From Myxococcus stipitatus DSM 14675 (GTDB lineage Bacteria; Myxococcota; Myxococcia; Myxococcales; Myxococcaceae), in the NCBI RefSeq assembly GCF_000331735.1, contig NC_020126.1, positions 496,001-560,000 of the forward strand: a stretch of 64,000 bases of DNA. Reading direction: 5' to 3'. Within the stretch, counting starts at the first letter, position 1; each line of letters starts with the position of its first letter. Made by a program: the position numbers and the translations under genes. Shown here in pieces: positions 52,415-62,608 of the stretch. A model generated the notes under the pieces. That model was given only the letters and a program-made list of their open reading frames with translations. It ran no database searches and was not told the origin of the DNA.

Positions 52415-53053
52415 TCACCCGCTCCGGGGTGAACCACATTCCGGGCAGAACTTCGCGCTCGCCGGAATGTCGGTGCCGCACTTCCCACAGCTGAGCTTCT
52501 GGGCCGCGAGAGGCTTGCCGCATTCCGTGCAGAACCTGCCACCGTCCACCTTCGCGGCGCAGTGCGGGCACACCGCCGTCCGCGTTTGTTTCATATCGAG
52601 CGTCGCGACGTGGTCCACCGTGCGCGCCTTCTCGCGGGCCTGCTCCACCGCGACGTGCGCCTGGATGGAGGCCGCCTCCTCCGCGAGGTCCGGCGCGCAG
52701 GTCTCACACAGCCCGCGCCCCTCGTTCCAACACGAGCGCGGACACACCCACTTGCCGCAGCGGGTGCAGTTCTTGAAGTGCTGCTTCCCGGCGTCCACTG
52801 CCTCGGCGTAGGCGTCGTCCCAGCCCTGGCCTCGCAGCGCGTCCTTCAGGTGCGTGCCCGCGTGCGCCGCGCGCCCTATCGTTCCACCGAAGAAGGAACC
52901 CGCCGCCCGCAAGAGCCCGGTGGCGACCCCCACCTTGCTCGCGATGAAGGGTGACATGTGCCCGTTGCCGCACTTGTCACAAAAGAACTCGAACTGAAAC
53001 CCGTAGTCGTTCGAGCGGTCCGTGTAATTGCGCGTGAACTGAATCATCGACAT
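52415..53053 (-). CDS. Zinc-ribbon protein (double-zinc-ribbon type)
   Basis: 212 residues. An N-terminal CxxC pair (EFFCDKCGNGHM), a central Cys cluster (FKNCTRCGKWVCPRSC, about 92-107; GLCETCAP) and two zinc ribbons at the C-terminus (CPHCAAKVDGGRFCTECGKP and CGKCGTDIPASAKFCPECGS). Probably a scaffold or RNA/protein-binding protein. ATG 53053 or 53047. Confidence 0.85.
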   Translation of the reverse strand: MSMIQFTRNYTDRSNDYGFQFEFFCDKCGNGHMSPFIASKVGVATGLLRAAGSFFGGTIGRAAHAGTHLKDALRGQGWDDAYAEAVDAGKQHFKNCTRCGKWVCPRSCWNEGRGLCETCAPDLAEEAASIQAHVAVEQAREKARTVDHVATLDMKQTRTAVCPHCAAKVDGGRFCTECGKPLAAQKLSCGKCGTDIPASAKFCPECGSPRSG

Positions 53054-53107
53054 GTCGTGCTGGCTCCTGCGGCAACACGACCCCAACCTACCACGGACCG
53101 TGTGAGC

Positions 53108-54376
53108 TCACGCCGCGCTGCTGGCGTGGTCCAGCGAGCGCCACGTGCCCAGCGCCCAGTCCTCCTCCTCCGGGTCGTCGAAGCTCACCACGCACAGCGC
53201 CCGATGCGGCCCCGAGCTGCACACCGCCGTCAGCCGGCACTCCCCCGCCTCCTTGCGCAGCGAGGCCCGGCCACTCACCCGCTGGCCGTGGTGCTCCAGC
53301 TCCATCATCGCGGGGTGCTCGGTCATCGAGGGCAGGGCGCCATCCTCCAGCGGCGTGAAGCGCACCGTGCGCCGATGGTCCCGCGCCACCCACGTTCCAT
53401 CCTCCAGGTGCGCCTCCGCCAGCGAGCCCGGGATGCGGATGGCCCAGCCCTCCGGCAGCGCCACATGCACCGCGCCTCGGCGATAACCCAGGGAGGGGCC
53501 GCGCGCCGGGTGGGTCTCCGCCTGCTGGTGGACGAACTCCGCCAGCGTCCCGCCCACGCCCAGATACCCCAGCACCTCCCGCCACTCACGCCAGGGATAG
53601 GTGAGGCTCGGGTCCTCCCGCCACGCCTGCTCCAGCGTGCGCGCCACCTTGCGCATCAGCCGGCGCTCCTCGTCCAGCAGCGGCGGGCGCCACACCACCT
53701 CCGTCCACAGCCGGCACAGCGCCCGGCCCAGCCGCGCGTGCGCCCCCTCGCCCTGCTTCCACCACGGGAACACATCGATGCCCAGCCGAGGGTCCTCGTA
53801 CACACGCCGCATCCACCGCTCATCCCGAGGCCCCAGCGGCGTCAGCAGCGCACCGGGGTGCTCGAAGACATGGCCGAAGCGCATCGACATCGCGCAGCCC
53901 GCGGCGCCTCGGCTGCGCATGCGCAGCACCTGTCCCACCGACTCCTGGAGCCAGGCCAGCATGTAGACTTCCACGGGCCCCGCGTCGCCGGTGTGGAAGT
54001 AACCGGTCGGGTCTCCCACGCGCTCGGCTTCATTCGCGTCCGCCCACTCGATGTCCAGGGCCTGGCCCAGCGCCTTGAACAAATCACACACAAAGATGTG
54101 GTAGCCCGGACCCACCGCGGAGGTCTCCGCGGAGACAATCATTCGCAGGTTGCTGGTCGCGAGGATGGAGATTTCTCCCGCGGCTGGATGCAATCGCAGC
54201 TTCAACACCGGCGCGCCGAGCGGCCCGGTCTCCATCCGGCTGCTCTCCAGCCATTCTTTCGCATGATGCTGGAACCATTGCTCCACCAGCTCCAGCCAGG
54301 AACCCGAGCTCCAGGAGGGCGACAGAAGACAGACGTCCCCACCCCGTCGTCCAGCCAGCAACACCTTCAAGCTCAT
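53108..54376 (-). CDS. Unknown 422-residue cytoplasmic protein
   Basis: No signal peptide, no membrane helix. The middle is Trp/Arg-rich (WRPPLLDEERRLMRKVARTL, WREDPSLTYPWREWREVLGY). No known motif was recognised. It starts with MSLKVLLAGRRGGDVCLLSP. Stop lies 54 bp before the zinc-ribbon gene's start on the same strand, so it may precede it in an operon. Confidence 0.7.
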   Translation of the reverse strand: MSLKVLLAGRRGGDVCLLSPSWSSGSWLELVEQWFQHHAKEWLESSRMETGPLGAPVLKLRLHPAAGEISILATSNLRMIVSAETSAVGPGYHIFVCDLFKALGQALDIEWADANEAERVGDPTGYFHTGDAGPVEVYMLAWLQESVGQVLRMRSRGAAGCAMSMRFGHVFEHPGALLTPLGPRDERWMRRVYEDPRLGIDVFPWWKQGEGAHARLGRALCRLWTEVVWRPPLLDEERRLMRKVARTLEQAWREDPSLTYPWREWREVLGYLGVGGTLAEFVHQQAETHPARGPSLGYRRGAVHVALPEGWAIRIPGSLAEAHLEDGTWVARDHRRTVRFTPLEDGALPSMTEHPAMMELEHHGQRVSGRASLRKEAGECRLTAVCSSGPHRALCVVSFDDPEEEDWALGTWRSLDHASSAA

Positions 54377-54618
54377 TTCGCCTCTCACGGTTCAGGACCC
54401 CCCGGCTTCGCCCTCGGATGAGGAGGTCTTCACGCCATGGTCAGGAAAGCGCGGTTCACCCTGAAAGTGCCACTGACCCCGTGTGCCTGCGGGCCCGTGC
54501 GCCATGTGGCGCGGAGGCTCGAGCGGGTGGACAGGTGCTTGCCCGGATGGCTGCTCGAGGGCGGGGCTTTCACACCCCACCCCCGTGAGTCATTGAGCCG
54601 CCGCCGGTGAATGGCTTC

Positions 54619-55080
54619 TCAGGGGGCGGGTGCGGTCGCGGTGTCCTTGCTGGGGTCCTTGTTGGCGTTGGCGGTGACCTTCTCCGCGATGCGCGCCCAG
54701 CTCTCGTGTTGGCGCACGGCGTCGAGCGAGGGCTCGAGGTTCATCGTCTGGAGCGCGGCGAAGCCCTCGTCGGCGGCGCGGCCCAGCCAGATGAGGGACT
54801 CGTCGATGCTGCCGCCGCGGGCCGCGATGACCCCGGCGTAGTAGAGGCCGTCCGGGTGACGGAAGCCGTCGTTGTAGGCCTTGCGGTAGAGGAACAGCGC
54901 GTCCTCGTAGCGGCCGTCCTCGAGCAGCTTGTCCGCCTCGGCGCCCAGGCGGCGCGCCTCGCTGGCGTCCGGCGGAACGGGGCGGGGCGCGGGCCCCGAG
55001 GGCGTGCGCGGGTCGTTGGTGTGCGTCGTGGCGCAGGCAGTGAGCTGCAGGACAGCGAGGACCGTGAGAAGACGGCGCAT
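54619..55080 (-). CDS. TPR-type lipoprotein
   Basis: 153 residues. Lipobox LQLTAC (about 11-16). After a Pro/Ala stretch comes a TPR-like helical pair: EARRLGAEADKLLEDGRYED then ALFLYRKAYNDGFRHPDGLY and WLGRAADEGFAALQTMNLEP. Probably a periplasmic scaffold. Confidence 0.8.
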   Translation of the reverse strand: MRRLLTVLAVLQLTACATTHTNDPRTPSGPAPRPVPPDASEARRLGAEADKLLEDGRYEDALFLYRKAYNDGFRHPDGLYYAGVIAARGGSIDESLIWLGRAADEGFAALQTMNLEPSLDAVRQHESWARIAEKVTANANKDPSKDTATAPAP

Positions 55081-55236
55081 GGCGTGGCGCTCCTGTGTGG
55101 AAAAGCTGGAACACGGGACGCTGCCAAGGCCCAGCCCCCCAGGCAAGCGGGGGGCAGGTGACGAGGTGATGTCTGACGTGGGGCGGCCCTCGGAGCTTCG
55201 TCATGAGGGCCACCCCGGCTCGGGGTGACCCCTTAC

Positions 55237-55683
55237 CTAGGGATGGCCGTCGGGGCGCTCGGGGGACTCGTGGGAGTCGGGCGCGTACGGGTCCTCGCGG
55301 TTGCTGGGGTCGGGCATCGGCAGGGCGTCGTCATCGCGCGGGCTGGGGCTGGGGTCCACGCTCGGGTCCGTGGCGGGATTCCTCATGCCCGAGCCGCCCG
55401 TTCCGGGTGGCTGCGTCGTGTCCGACTCCGTGGGAGGACTCACGATGGGGTCCTCCGGCGGAGGCGAGGTGGTGGGGAGGCCGCTGCCGCCCGTGTTCGA
55501 ATCCGGGGGCGGGGTCGTGGGCGGTGTGGTCGTGCCGGACTCCGTCGGCGTGCTGGAGTGGTCCGACGGCGGGGGTGTCTCCTCGCGCTTCGCGCCCGAG
55601 TCGGACTTACACGCAACGCCCAGCGCGAGTGTACCGGCGACGAGCGCACCCAAGACACACCGCGTTCTCGAGAAGGTCTTCAT
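55237..55683 (-). CDS. Pro/Ser/Thr-rich lipoprotein
   Basis: 148 residues. Signal MKTFSRTRCVLGALVAGTLA with lipobox LGVAC. The rest is low-complexity (TPPTTPPPDS, TSPPPEDP, DSHESPERPD). It is likely a flexible surface anchor or spacer. A second such protein lies at 56718. Confidence 0.75.
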   Translation of the reverse strand: MKTFSRTRCVLGALVAGTLALGVACKSDSGAKREETPPPSDHSSTPTESGTTTPPTTPPPDSNTGGSGLPTTSPPPEDPIVSPPTESDTTQPPGTGGSGMRNPATDPSVDPSPSPRDDDALPMPDPSNREDPYAPDSHESPERPDGHP

Positions 55684-55889
55684 GGTGAGGCTCTCCATGG
55701 GAAGGGGTGGATGGCCGCGAGTGACGCGGCGAGTGGTTGTTGGCCAGAACGTGTGCAGCGAGGAGGGGACCCGCAGGGGTCGCTTCCCTGGCCGGCTGCT
55801 TTCCGGGGCAACAACAGATGTCCGAGGCGAGACCTCGCCCCGGAGACATGACTGTCTTTGGTGTGCTGTCTTCAGCCCGCTGTGCGGGC

Positions 55890-56603
55890 TCAGGACTCTT
55901 GGTTGGGGCCGACCAGTCGCGGCCGGTCATCTCCGGGCGTGCCCGTGATGCGGCGCTGGAGCGATTCCCTCCAGCGGGGTGTCAGCAGGAGACACTCGGC
56001 CAGGGCCGCCGCGTCCTCGGGCCGATGTCCGTGCATGGCCTGGTTGGCGAACGCGATGGTGAACCGAGGACAGGGCCGCTCCACGAGCTCCAGCACGTCA
56101 CCCGCCTGGACTTCGCCTTCCTCCAGCACGCGGTAGTACCAGCCGGTGCGGCCGGTCTGCTGGATGAGCAGCGACAGCTCCTTGCTCCCCCAGCGCCGCG
56201 CGGGCTTCCAGCAGGGCTGACGCGGTTGGGACACCTGCACGTGCGCGCGCCCCACCTTCAGCACGTCGCCGATGCAGACGCTGTCCTCCGCGCCACCGGA
56301 GAGCACCCAGTTCTCACCGAACGCTCCGGGCCCCAGGTCCGCGCGCCCCAGCTGCTCCCGCCAGAACGCGTGGTGCACAGAGGCATAGGCGAACACCGCC
56401 TTCTCCGGTCCTCCGTGCACGCGCAGGTCCGCCTGCCCATCGCCCGCGAGTCCTGTTCGCGACAGCCACACGGGGCCCTGCACGGGCTCCTTGAAGATGC
56501 CGCTGGTCCAGGGGCGCTCCAGCGGGTTGGCCGCGCCGGGCGTGCCCAGCTCGCGCGGCTGGCCGATGTGGAGCGAGAGGATGCGGGGCGTCTGGGTCTC
56601 CAT
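55890..56603 (-). CDS. MOSC-domain protein (YiiM-like)
   Basis: 237 residues. LRVHGGPEKAVFAYASVHHA, GAFGENWVLSG and SQPRQPCWKPARRWG (the conserved MOSC cysteine, about 130) identify it. MOSC proteins bind molybdenum cofactor or act on N-hydroxylated or reduced substrates; YiiM-type members reduce 6-hydroxylaminopurine in E. coli. ATG 56603. Confidence 0.92.
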   Translation of the reverse strand: METQTPRILSLHIGQPRELGTPGAANPLERPWTSGIFKEPVQGPVWLSRTGLAGDGQADLRVHGGPEKAVFAYASVHHAFWREQLGRADLGPGAFGENWVLSGGAEDSVCIGDVLKVGRAHVQVSQPRQPCWKPARRWGSKELSLLIQQTGRTGWYYRVLEEGEVQAGDVLELVERPCPRFTIAFANQAMHGHRPEDAAALAECLLLTPRWRESLQRRITGTPGDDRPRLVGPNQES

Positions 56604-56717
56604 CGCTCGCTCGACAAAGCAGGCGCGCGTGTCGCTGTCCAGCGACACGGACGCCCTGGCTTCAACGAGGCGGGGTGGAGCGAGGGCGTGGTTCGTGCCA
56701 CGCCCCCGCCCCTCGCG

Positions 56718-57170
56718 TCAGAACGAGCCCGCGTCCATCACCGCGCCACCCGAGGGCGGCTGGAACGTGCCGGAGGTGTCATCCGGGATGATGGGGGCCG
56801 GCACGACGCCGGAGCCGCCGACGCCCGCGTCACTCGTTCCGACGCCCGCGCCGCCCATGCCCGCGTCATCGGAGAGCGACGGGAGCGTCCCTGGCGCGGA
56901 GCTCGTGGTGTCGCCCGGCATGGCGGGCTCCCCTGCTGGGGGAGTGCTGCCCGGATTCTCCGTGGGCGTCGCGGGCACCGTGCCCGGCTGCTGCACCGAG
57001 GTGTCCGGCACCTGGCCGGAAGTCCCCGTGCCGCCCGTCCCAGGTTGGGTCGTCGTCGTGTCCGCCTGGGCCACCAGGGCCTTGGACTCCGTGGAGCTGC
57101 ACGCCGTGCCCAGTGCCAGGGTTCCCGCCATGGCACCCGCCCACAACCATCGCTTCATGTGCTTCGCCAT
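56718..57170 (-). CDS. Gly/Thr/Pro-rich lipoprotein
   Basis: 150 residues. Lipobox LALGTACSS (about 19-27) after MAKHMKRWLWAGAMAGT. Rest is low-complexity (GTGGTGTSG, DDAGMGGAGVGTSDAGV). Like the 55237 protein in layout, so possibly a paralogue. Just downstream of the RND exporter gene on the same strand. Confidence 0.75.
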   Translation of the reverse strand: MAKHMKRWLWAGAMAGTLALGTACSSTESKALVAQADTTTTQPGTGGTGTSGQVPDTSVQQPGTVPATPTENPGSTPPAGEPAMPGDTTSSAPGTLPSLSDDAGMGGAGVGTSDAGVGGSGVVPAPIIPDDTSGTFQPPSGGAVMDAGSF

Positions 57171-57204
57171 TGCTTCCTCCTTCCGTGGGTGTGCGTTACT
57201 GCGC

Positions 57205-59736
57205 TCACAGAGAGGGCAGCTCGGGCTCCGAAGGCCCTGTCGCCGTCCGCTCCTTCACTTCCGAATCCATGCGCTCGCGTTGTCGCTTCTTGCGCCGCTC
57301 CGTCAGCACCAGCAGCAGCGCGGGGAAGGCCACCAACATGACGAGCAGGTTGGTGGCGAAGCCCAGCGTGGCGAGCACTCCCACGGAGTTGAGGCCGGGG
57401 TGTCTGGCCAGGAAGAGGGCGCCAAAGCCCATCGCGCTCGTCAGCAGGCCGCCGGCAATCGCCCGCCCCGTCTCCGAGTACACCGCCACGAAGTCGCTGC
57501 CCGGTGACACCAGTCGCGTCAGCAGATGCACGCCCGCGTCCACCGTCGTCCCGATGAGCACGGGGATGATGAGGATGTTGAGGTAGTTGAACTCCATCCC
57601 AATCAACGGCATCAGCCCGATGAGCGACAAGAGCGACACCACCGTCGGCGCCAGGCACAGCACCGCCATCCGCAGCCCGCCCAACGTCATCCACATCGCG
57701 AGGAGCACCACCAGCGTCGTGCCTCCGACGATGAGGGGCGCTTCGTGGGTGACGAGGTCCAGGACGTCCGCTGTCACCATGGCCTCGCCCGCCGCGGACA
57801 CCTGTCCTCCTCCGGGCGGCGTGACGCCGCGCACCTCACGCGCCAGCGCCCGCACGGCCTGGCCATCCGATTGATTCACCGCCGGGTACACCAGCACGAA
57901 GCTGCCCGGAGTCCCCTGTCGCCCCATGAACTGCTGGCGCACGCTGGTGGGCAGGTCCTCCAGCGTGAAGGGCTGGGCGCGTGTCTGCCGGCGCAGCTCC
58001 GCCAACTGCTCACGCTGTCGCGGGCTCAGTTGCTCCAGCGGCACCTTCTCGAGGAGCTGGGAGATGTCCTGGAGCACGGCCTGTTTGCGCTCCTGGTCTT
58101 GGGGCACCAGCGAAGACAACGACGCCACGAAGTCGATGGTGGAGCTTGCCCCCCGCTCGCGCTGACGCCGGGCCAGCGCGGTCGCCATCGCATGTTCTTC
58201 CTGGGGGTCGCGCGTGAGGACCACCAGCGGTGTCTGGGAATAACCGATGATTTGGTTGACCTGCTGGTCCAGCACGAAGGAGGGCAGTTTCTGGTCCTCG
58301 AGCGTGCCGATGTCGTAGTCGAATCGCACCCGGTGGACCTGCGTGAGCAGCCCCATCACGAGCACCCCGCAGACGGCGGTGACGACGGTGCAGTGCCGCA
58401 CCAGCATGCGCCCCATGGGCGACTCGCGCGAGGGCACCGCCGCCCGCCGTGCCTTCCAGCCCCAGCGCGCCGTCAATCCCAGCAAGGCCGGCAGCACCAG
58501 CACATACGCGGCGATGAGCACCAGCATGCCGATGCCCGCGATGACGCCGAACTCACGGAACGCTCGCAGGCGCGAGGTGCCCAGCACGAAGAAGGTGAGC
58601 GCCGCCACCAGCGCGGACAGGAGCGCGGCGGCCCCGGTGTGCGTGAAGGCCTCGCGTGTGGCCTGCTCGGAGGCCTCTCCATCCGAGCGCAAGTGCAGGT
58701 AGCGGCCCACCAGGTGGATGCCGTGCTCCACGCCCAGTCCCCCGAGGATGGCCCCCAGGAAACCCGTGAGCAGGTTCACCTGCCCGTAGACGACGGCCAC
58801 CAGCCCGTAGGTCCACGCCAGTCCCACGCCCACGGGCGTCAACACCAGCCCCACCGCCAGCGCGCCCCGGAAGTGGAAGGCCAGGTAGAGCAGCATCAAC
58901 ACCGTGGCCACCGCCGAGGAGACGGCGATGTCCCGGACAATCTGTTTCTGCTGGTCGAGCTTCTTCTGGAAGGTGCCGGTGATTTCCACCCGGAAGCCCG
59001 GGCCGTACTTCGACAAGTCCTGCGCGTCGAGCAACTCACTCACCGCGTCCACGATCTTGCGCGAGTACGTCAGGTCCGCCGAAGTCATCTCCGGCTTGAC
59101 GAGCACGACGACCCGGCCCGCCTTCGCGTCCAGGTAGTAGTCATCCGCCGAGGACGACAGCTTGTGACCCCCGGCGCCGAGGTACTTCGCCTCCAGGTCC
59201 GAGAAGTCGAGCGACGGAGCAGGCTCATCGACCAGCGGCACGTAGAGCGGGTTGGCGCGTTGTCTCTCCCAGGTGAGCCGCGCGTCGAGCCTCCGGTAGA
59301 CCTCCCGCAGGTCCTCCTCCGACAGGAAGTAGAGTGCCTTGTCGCGGAAGAAGGTGCCCGTGCGCTCCTTCTCCACGAAGCGGACCCCGGGCAGCTTCTC
59401 CAGTTGCGGCGTCACGTCATCCGCGAAGCGCCGGAGCGAGGCGGCGTCCGCGCCCTCGCCCACCACCGCCACCCAACCCAGCGCGCCGAAGCGGGCCTCC
59501 AGCTCGCTGAGGGCCTGCACGCTCGCGAAGGAGCGCGGAAGCAGGTCCACCAGATTGGCGTTGAGGCGCAGATTGAGTGACAGGAATCCCCCCACCGCCG
59601 CCAGCGCCAAGGACAGGCCCAGCGCGAGCCAGGGCCGGCGATGGCCCCACGCGGCCAGGGAGCCCAGGCCTCGCTCCACGCGCCGCGTCCAGCGGTGCTC
59701 CGGCTGCGTCGTCGATGTGCTGGGCTCCAGTTCCAT
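57205..59736 (-). CDS. RND/MMPL-family exporter, paralogue A
   Basis: 843 residues, about 12 membrane helices with two large periplasmic loops. LGLSLALAAVGGFLSLNLRL is helix 1; the conserved block GGLGVEHGIHLVGRYLHLRS (helix 4) and IIPVLIGTTVDAGVHLLTRL (helix 10) hold acidic residues of the proton path. Relatives (HpnN, MmpL) move lipids. No partner adaptor or outer-membrane gene is near. ATG 59736 is chosen because the open frame above it is unlike the family. Divergent from paralogue B. Confidence 0.88.
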   Translation of the reverse strand: MELEPSTSTTQPEHRWTRRVERGLGSLAAWGHRRPWLALGLSLALAAVGGFLSLNLRLNANLVDLLPRSFASVQALSELEARFGALGWVAVVGEGADAASLRRFADDVTPQLEKLPGVRFVEKERTGTFFRDKALYFLSEEDLREVYRRLDARLTWERQRANPLYVPLVDEPAPSLDFSDLEAKYLGAGGHKLSSSADDYYLDAKAGRVVVLVKPEMTSADLTYSRKIVDAVSELLDAQDLSKYGPGFRVEITGTFQKKLDQQKQIVRDIAVSSAVATVLMLLYLAFHFRGALAVGLVLTPVGVGLAWTYGLVAVVYGQVNLLTGFLGAILGGLGVEHGIHLVGRYLHLRSDGEASEQATREAFTHTGAAALLSALVAALTFFVLGTSRLRAFREFGVIAGIGMLVLIAAYVLVLPALLGLTARWGWKARRAAVPSRESPMGRMLVRHCTVVTAVCGVLVMGLLTQVHRVRFDYDIGTLEDQKLPSFVLDQQVNQIIGYSQTPLVVLTRDPQEEHAMATALARRQRERGASSTIDFVASLSSLVPQDQERKQAVLQDISQLLEKVPLEQLSPRQREQLAELRRQTRAQPFTLEDLPTSVRQQFMGRQGTPGSFVLVYPAVNQSDGQAVRALAREVRGVTPPGGGQVSAAGEAMVTADVLDLVTHEAPLIVGGTTLVVLLAMWMTLGGLRMAVLCLAPTVVSLLSLIGLMPLIGMEFNYLNILIIPVLIGTTVDAGVHLLTRLVSPGSDFVAVYSETGRAIAGGLLTSAMGFGALFLARHPGLNSVGVLATLGFATNLLVMLVAFPALLLVLTERRKKRQRERMDSEVKERTATGPSEPELPSL

Positions 59737-60139
59737 CCGTCGTGGTGGCGGGCCGTCCCTGGCTCCCGGCCCTTGCCGGTGGCGTGAGGACGGCACGGCT
59801 TCCCCTCCGTCGGGGTGCCGCACGAGCGGCCCCATGTGGGCAGGAACGTGGGGACGCGGTGGGGTGGGTGCAGTCGAAGGCCGCCCGGCCGGTTGCCCCT
59901 CGGGAGGGCGGTGGACCCGCTGTTTCAAGCCCGGAGGCCGCCCGCCACCAGGCGAGCCCCACCCCTGAAAGCAGTCGAGCGGACAGATGGGCGGACCCGT
60001 CGGGAGGCTGTTAGAGAACGCCAGGTCATTCGGGTCCTGACTATCTGTTTCACGGCATAAAACGCGTTGACTCGCCGAAGGGCGCGTGCGCAAGGTGGGC
60101 TGCTGGTTGGCCCGCTAACAACACAGCAGGTGTCACACG
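59737..60139. other. Divergent promoter region between the two RND genes
   Basis: About 400 bp. No gene is supported. Both RND genes must be transcribed from here. AT-richer around 60030-60070 (CATAAAACG); a TTGACT lies at 60067, but without a good -10. Confidence 0.45.
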
Positions 60140-62608
60140 ATGGGTGAGAAGCGTTGGTCGGAGCGGTTCGAGGGGGCGATGGGCCAACTCGCCGCGCGGA
60201 GCCATCGGCGTCCGGTGCAGGCGCTGGTGGTGGCGGTGGTGCTGACGCTGCTCGGGGCTTACTTCGCGAGGAACCTGACGCTCAGCGCGGACTTCGTGGG
60301 CCTGCTGCCCAAGGCGTTCCCCAGCGTCCAGGACATCGAGAAGCTGCGCAAGCGCTTCGGCGGACAGGGCAACGTCGTGGTGGTGGGCATGGGCGCGGAG
60401 CCCGAGGCGCTCAAGCGCTTCGCGGACGACATGGCGCCGAAGCTCGCGATGCTGTCGGAGATCCGCTACGTCAACTTCCAGCGCCCGCGCGCCTTCTTCG
60501 ACGAGCACTCGCTCTATTACGTCGACCTGGAGGACCTGAAGACCATCCAGGGCCGCATCGACGCGCGCATCACCTGGGAGAAGGAGCAGGCCAACCCGCT
60601 CTTCGTGCGGCTGGATGAGAGCGCGCCGCCGTCGGTGGACTTCTCCGACATCGAGCAGAAGTACACCGGCCGCGCCAACCAGCGCCTGTCGGGGCAGGGC
60701 GACCTGTACTACCTGGACCCCGCGGAGGGTATGGTGGTGCTGATGGCGAAGCCTCGGGGCAGCGCCGCAGACCTGAGCTACTCCAAGAAGGTCGTCACGC
60801 AGGTGGAGGACTTCCTGGCGCAGCAGGACCTGTCGAAGTACGGGCCCGGCTTCAAGACGGCGGTGACGGGGACCTTCAAGAAGAAGATCGACCAGCAGCG
60901 CGTCATCGTCGGCGACCTGGCGCGGGCGTCCACGCTGGCCATGGTGCTGTTGCTCGTCTACCTGGCCTTCCACTTCCGCAGCGCGCTGTCGGTGGGCTTC
61001 ACCATGCTGCCGGTGGTCGCGGGCCTGGGGTGGACGTATGGCTTCGTGGGGCTGGCGTACGGGCAGGTGAACCTGCTCACGGGCTTCCTCGCGGCGGTGC
61101 TGGGCGGCCTGGGCGTGGAGCACGGCATCCACTTGCTGGGGCGGTACGGCACGCTGCGCTCGGAGGGGATGAACTCCGAGGCCGCCGTGCATGAGTCCTT
61201 CCGCCACACGGGCTTCTCCGCGCTCATCGCGGCGCTGGTGGCGGCGCTCACGTTCCTGAGCCTCGCCATGTCGGAGTTCAGGGCGTTCCGCGAGTTCGGC
61301 ATCATCGCGGCGGTGGGCATGCTGGTGAGCATCTTCTCGTACCTGCTCATCCTTCCCGCGCTCCTGGGGTTGGCGTCGCGCTTCGGCTGGTCGCCTCGGG
61401 TGCACCAGTCGAGCTCCGGGCCCATGGCGCTGTTGGGGCGGTGGTTGCCGCGCTCCTACCGAGGCGTCGCGGTGGGCGTGGGCGTGGCGGTGGTGGCGCT
61501 CATCTCGCAGTCGTACCGCATCTCGTTCAACTACGACTCGCGCACGCTGGAGGACTACAAGCAGGCGTCGGCCGTGCTGGACCAGAAGGTCAACGACATC
61601 CTGGGCTACTCGCAGACGCCCGTGGTGGTGTTGACGGACTCGCGCGAGATGGAGCGCGAGGTGGTGCGCCAGTTGGAGGCGCGCAAGACGGCGCGAGGCA
61701 AGGACTCCACCATCGACTTCGTGGGCGCGCTGGAGGACCTGGTTCCCCGGCAGCAGACGGAGAAGAAGGCGGTGCTGGAGGCGATTCACGCGAAGCTGGG
61801 CAAGCTGGACCCGGAGCGGCTGCCGGAGGACACGCGCGCCGTGCTGACGCGGGCGCTGAACATGTCCAAGGCGCAGCCCTTCACGCAGGAGGACCTGCCC
61901 ACCAGCGTGCGCCACCAGTTCGAGAGCCTGGATGGGAGCACGGGCGGCGTGGTGCTGGTGTACGCGGGCGGCGGCGTGAGCCTGTCGGACGGTGAGGGCA
62001 CGCGGCGCTTCTCCAAGGAGGTGCGCGGGCTGCAGATGCCGGACGGCAGTCAGGTGTCCGCGGCGGGCGAGGCGCTCATCCTGGCGGACATCCTGGACAT
62101 GGTGTCTCGCGAGGGACCGCGCATCCTGGCGGCGGCGGTGCTGAGCGTGCTGGGTGCGATGTGGCTGACGCTGGGCCGGCTGCGCACGGCGCTCATCTGC
62201 ATGGTGCCGACGCTGCTGTCGGTGGCGGGGCTCGTGGGATTGATGGCGCTGTTGGATTTGCAATTCAACTACCTGAACATCATGGTGCTGCCGGTGCTCG
62301 TGGGCACCACGGTGGACGCGGGTGTGCACCTGGTGCAGCGGTTGGGTGAGCCGGGCGCGGACTTCATCTCCGTGTATGCGGAGACGGGCCGGGCGATTAC
62401 GGGGGGCCTGCTGACGAGCGCCATCGGCTTCGTGGCGCTGGTGCTGGCGAAGCACCCGGGGCTCAACTCCATCGGCGACCTGGCGAACCTGGGGTTCGGG
62501 TTGAATCTCATCATCGTGCTGCTGGGCTTCCCGGCGCTGCTGCTGCTGGTGGAGCGCTGGCGCCGCAAGCACGGGGCCGCGTCGGACGAGCCCGCACAAG
62601 AGGCGTGA
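60140..62608 (+). CDS. RND/MMPL-family exporter, paralogue B
   Basis: 822 residues. Aligns with paralogue A along its full length: ALSAD-FVGLLPKAFPSVQDI against NLVDLLPRSFASVQAL, DLSKYGPGFKTAVTGTFKKK against the same segment in A, and VLGGLGVEHGIHLLGRYGTL (helix 4), LPVLVGTTVDAGVHLVQRLG (helix 10). Probably from one duplication. Function: export of a lipid-like compound, inferred. ATG 60140. Confidence 0.9.
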   Translation: MGEKRWSERFEGAMGQLAARSHRRPVQALVVAVVLTLLGAYFARNLTLSADFVGLLPKAFPSVQDIEKLRKRFGGQGNVVVVGMGAEPEALKRFADDMAPKLAMLSEIRYVNFQRPRAFFDEHSLYYVDLEDLKTIQGRIDARITWEKEQANPLFVRLDESAPPSVDFSDIEQKYTGRANQRLSGQGDLYYLDPAEGMVVLMAKPRGSAADLSYSKKVVTQVEDFLAQQDLSKYGPGFKTAVTGTFKKKIDQQRVIVGDLARASTLAMVLLLVYLAFHFRSALSVGFTMLPVVAGLGWTYGFVGLAYGQVNLLTGFLAAVLGGLGVEHGIHLLGRYGTLRSEGMNSEAAVHESFRHTGFSALIAALVAALTFLSLAMSEFRAFREFGIIAAVGMLVSIFSYLLILPALLGLASRFGWSPRVHQSSSGPMALLGRWLPRSYRGVAVGVGVAVVALISQSYRISFNYDSRTLEDYKQASAVLDQKVNDILGYSQTPVVVLTDSREMEREVVRQLEARKTARGKDSTIDFVGALEDLVPRQQTEKKAVLEAIHAKLGKLDPERLPEDTRAVLTRALNMSKAQPFTQEDLPTSVRHQFESLDGSTGGVVLVYAGGGVSLSDGEGTRRFSKEVRGLQMPDGSQVSAAGEALILADILDMVSREGPRILAAAVLSVLGAMWLTLGRLRTALICMVPTLLSVAGLVGLMALLDLQFNYLNIMVLPVLVGTTVDAGVHLVQRLGEPGADFISVYAETGRAITGGLLTSAIGFVALVLAKHPGLNSIGDLANLGFGLNLIIVLLGFPALLLLVERWRRKHGAASDEPAQEA

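Noticed and set aside
57526..59580. 684-codon plus-strand frame
   Set aside because: Antisense shadow of RND paralogue A; no domain, no ribosome-binding site.
60050..62599. 849-codon minus-strand frame
   Set aside because: Antisense shadow of RND paralogue B, His/Arg/Gln-rich.
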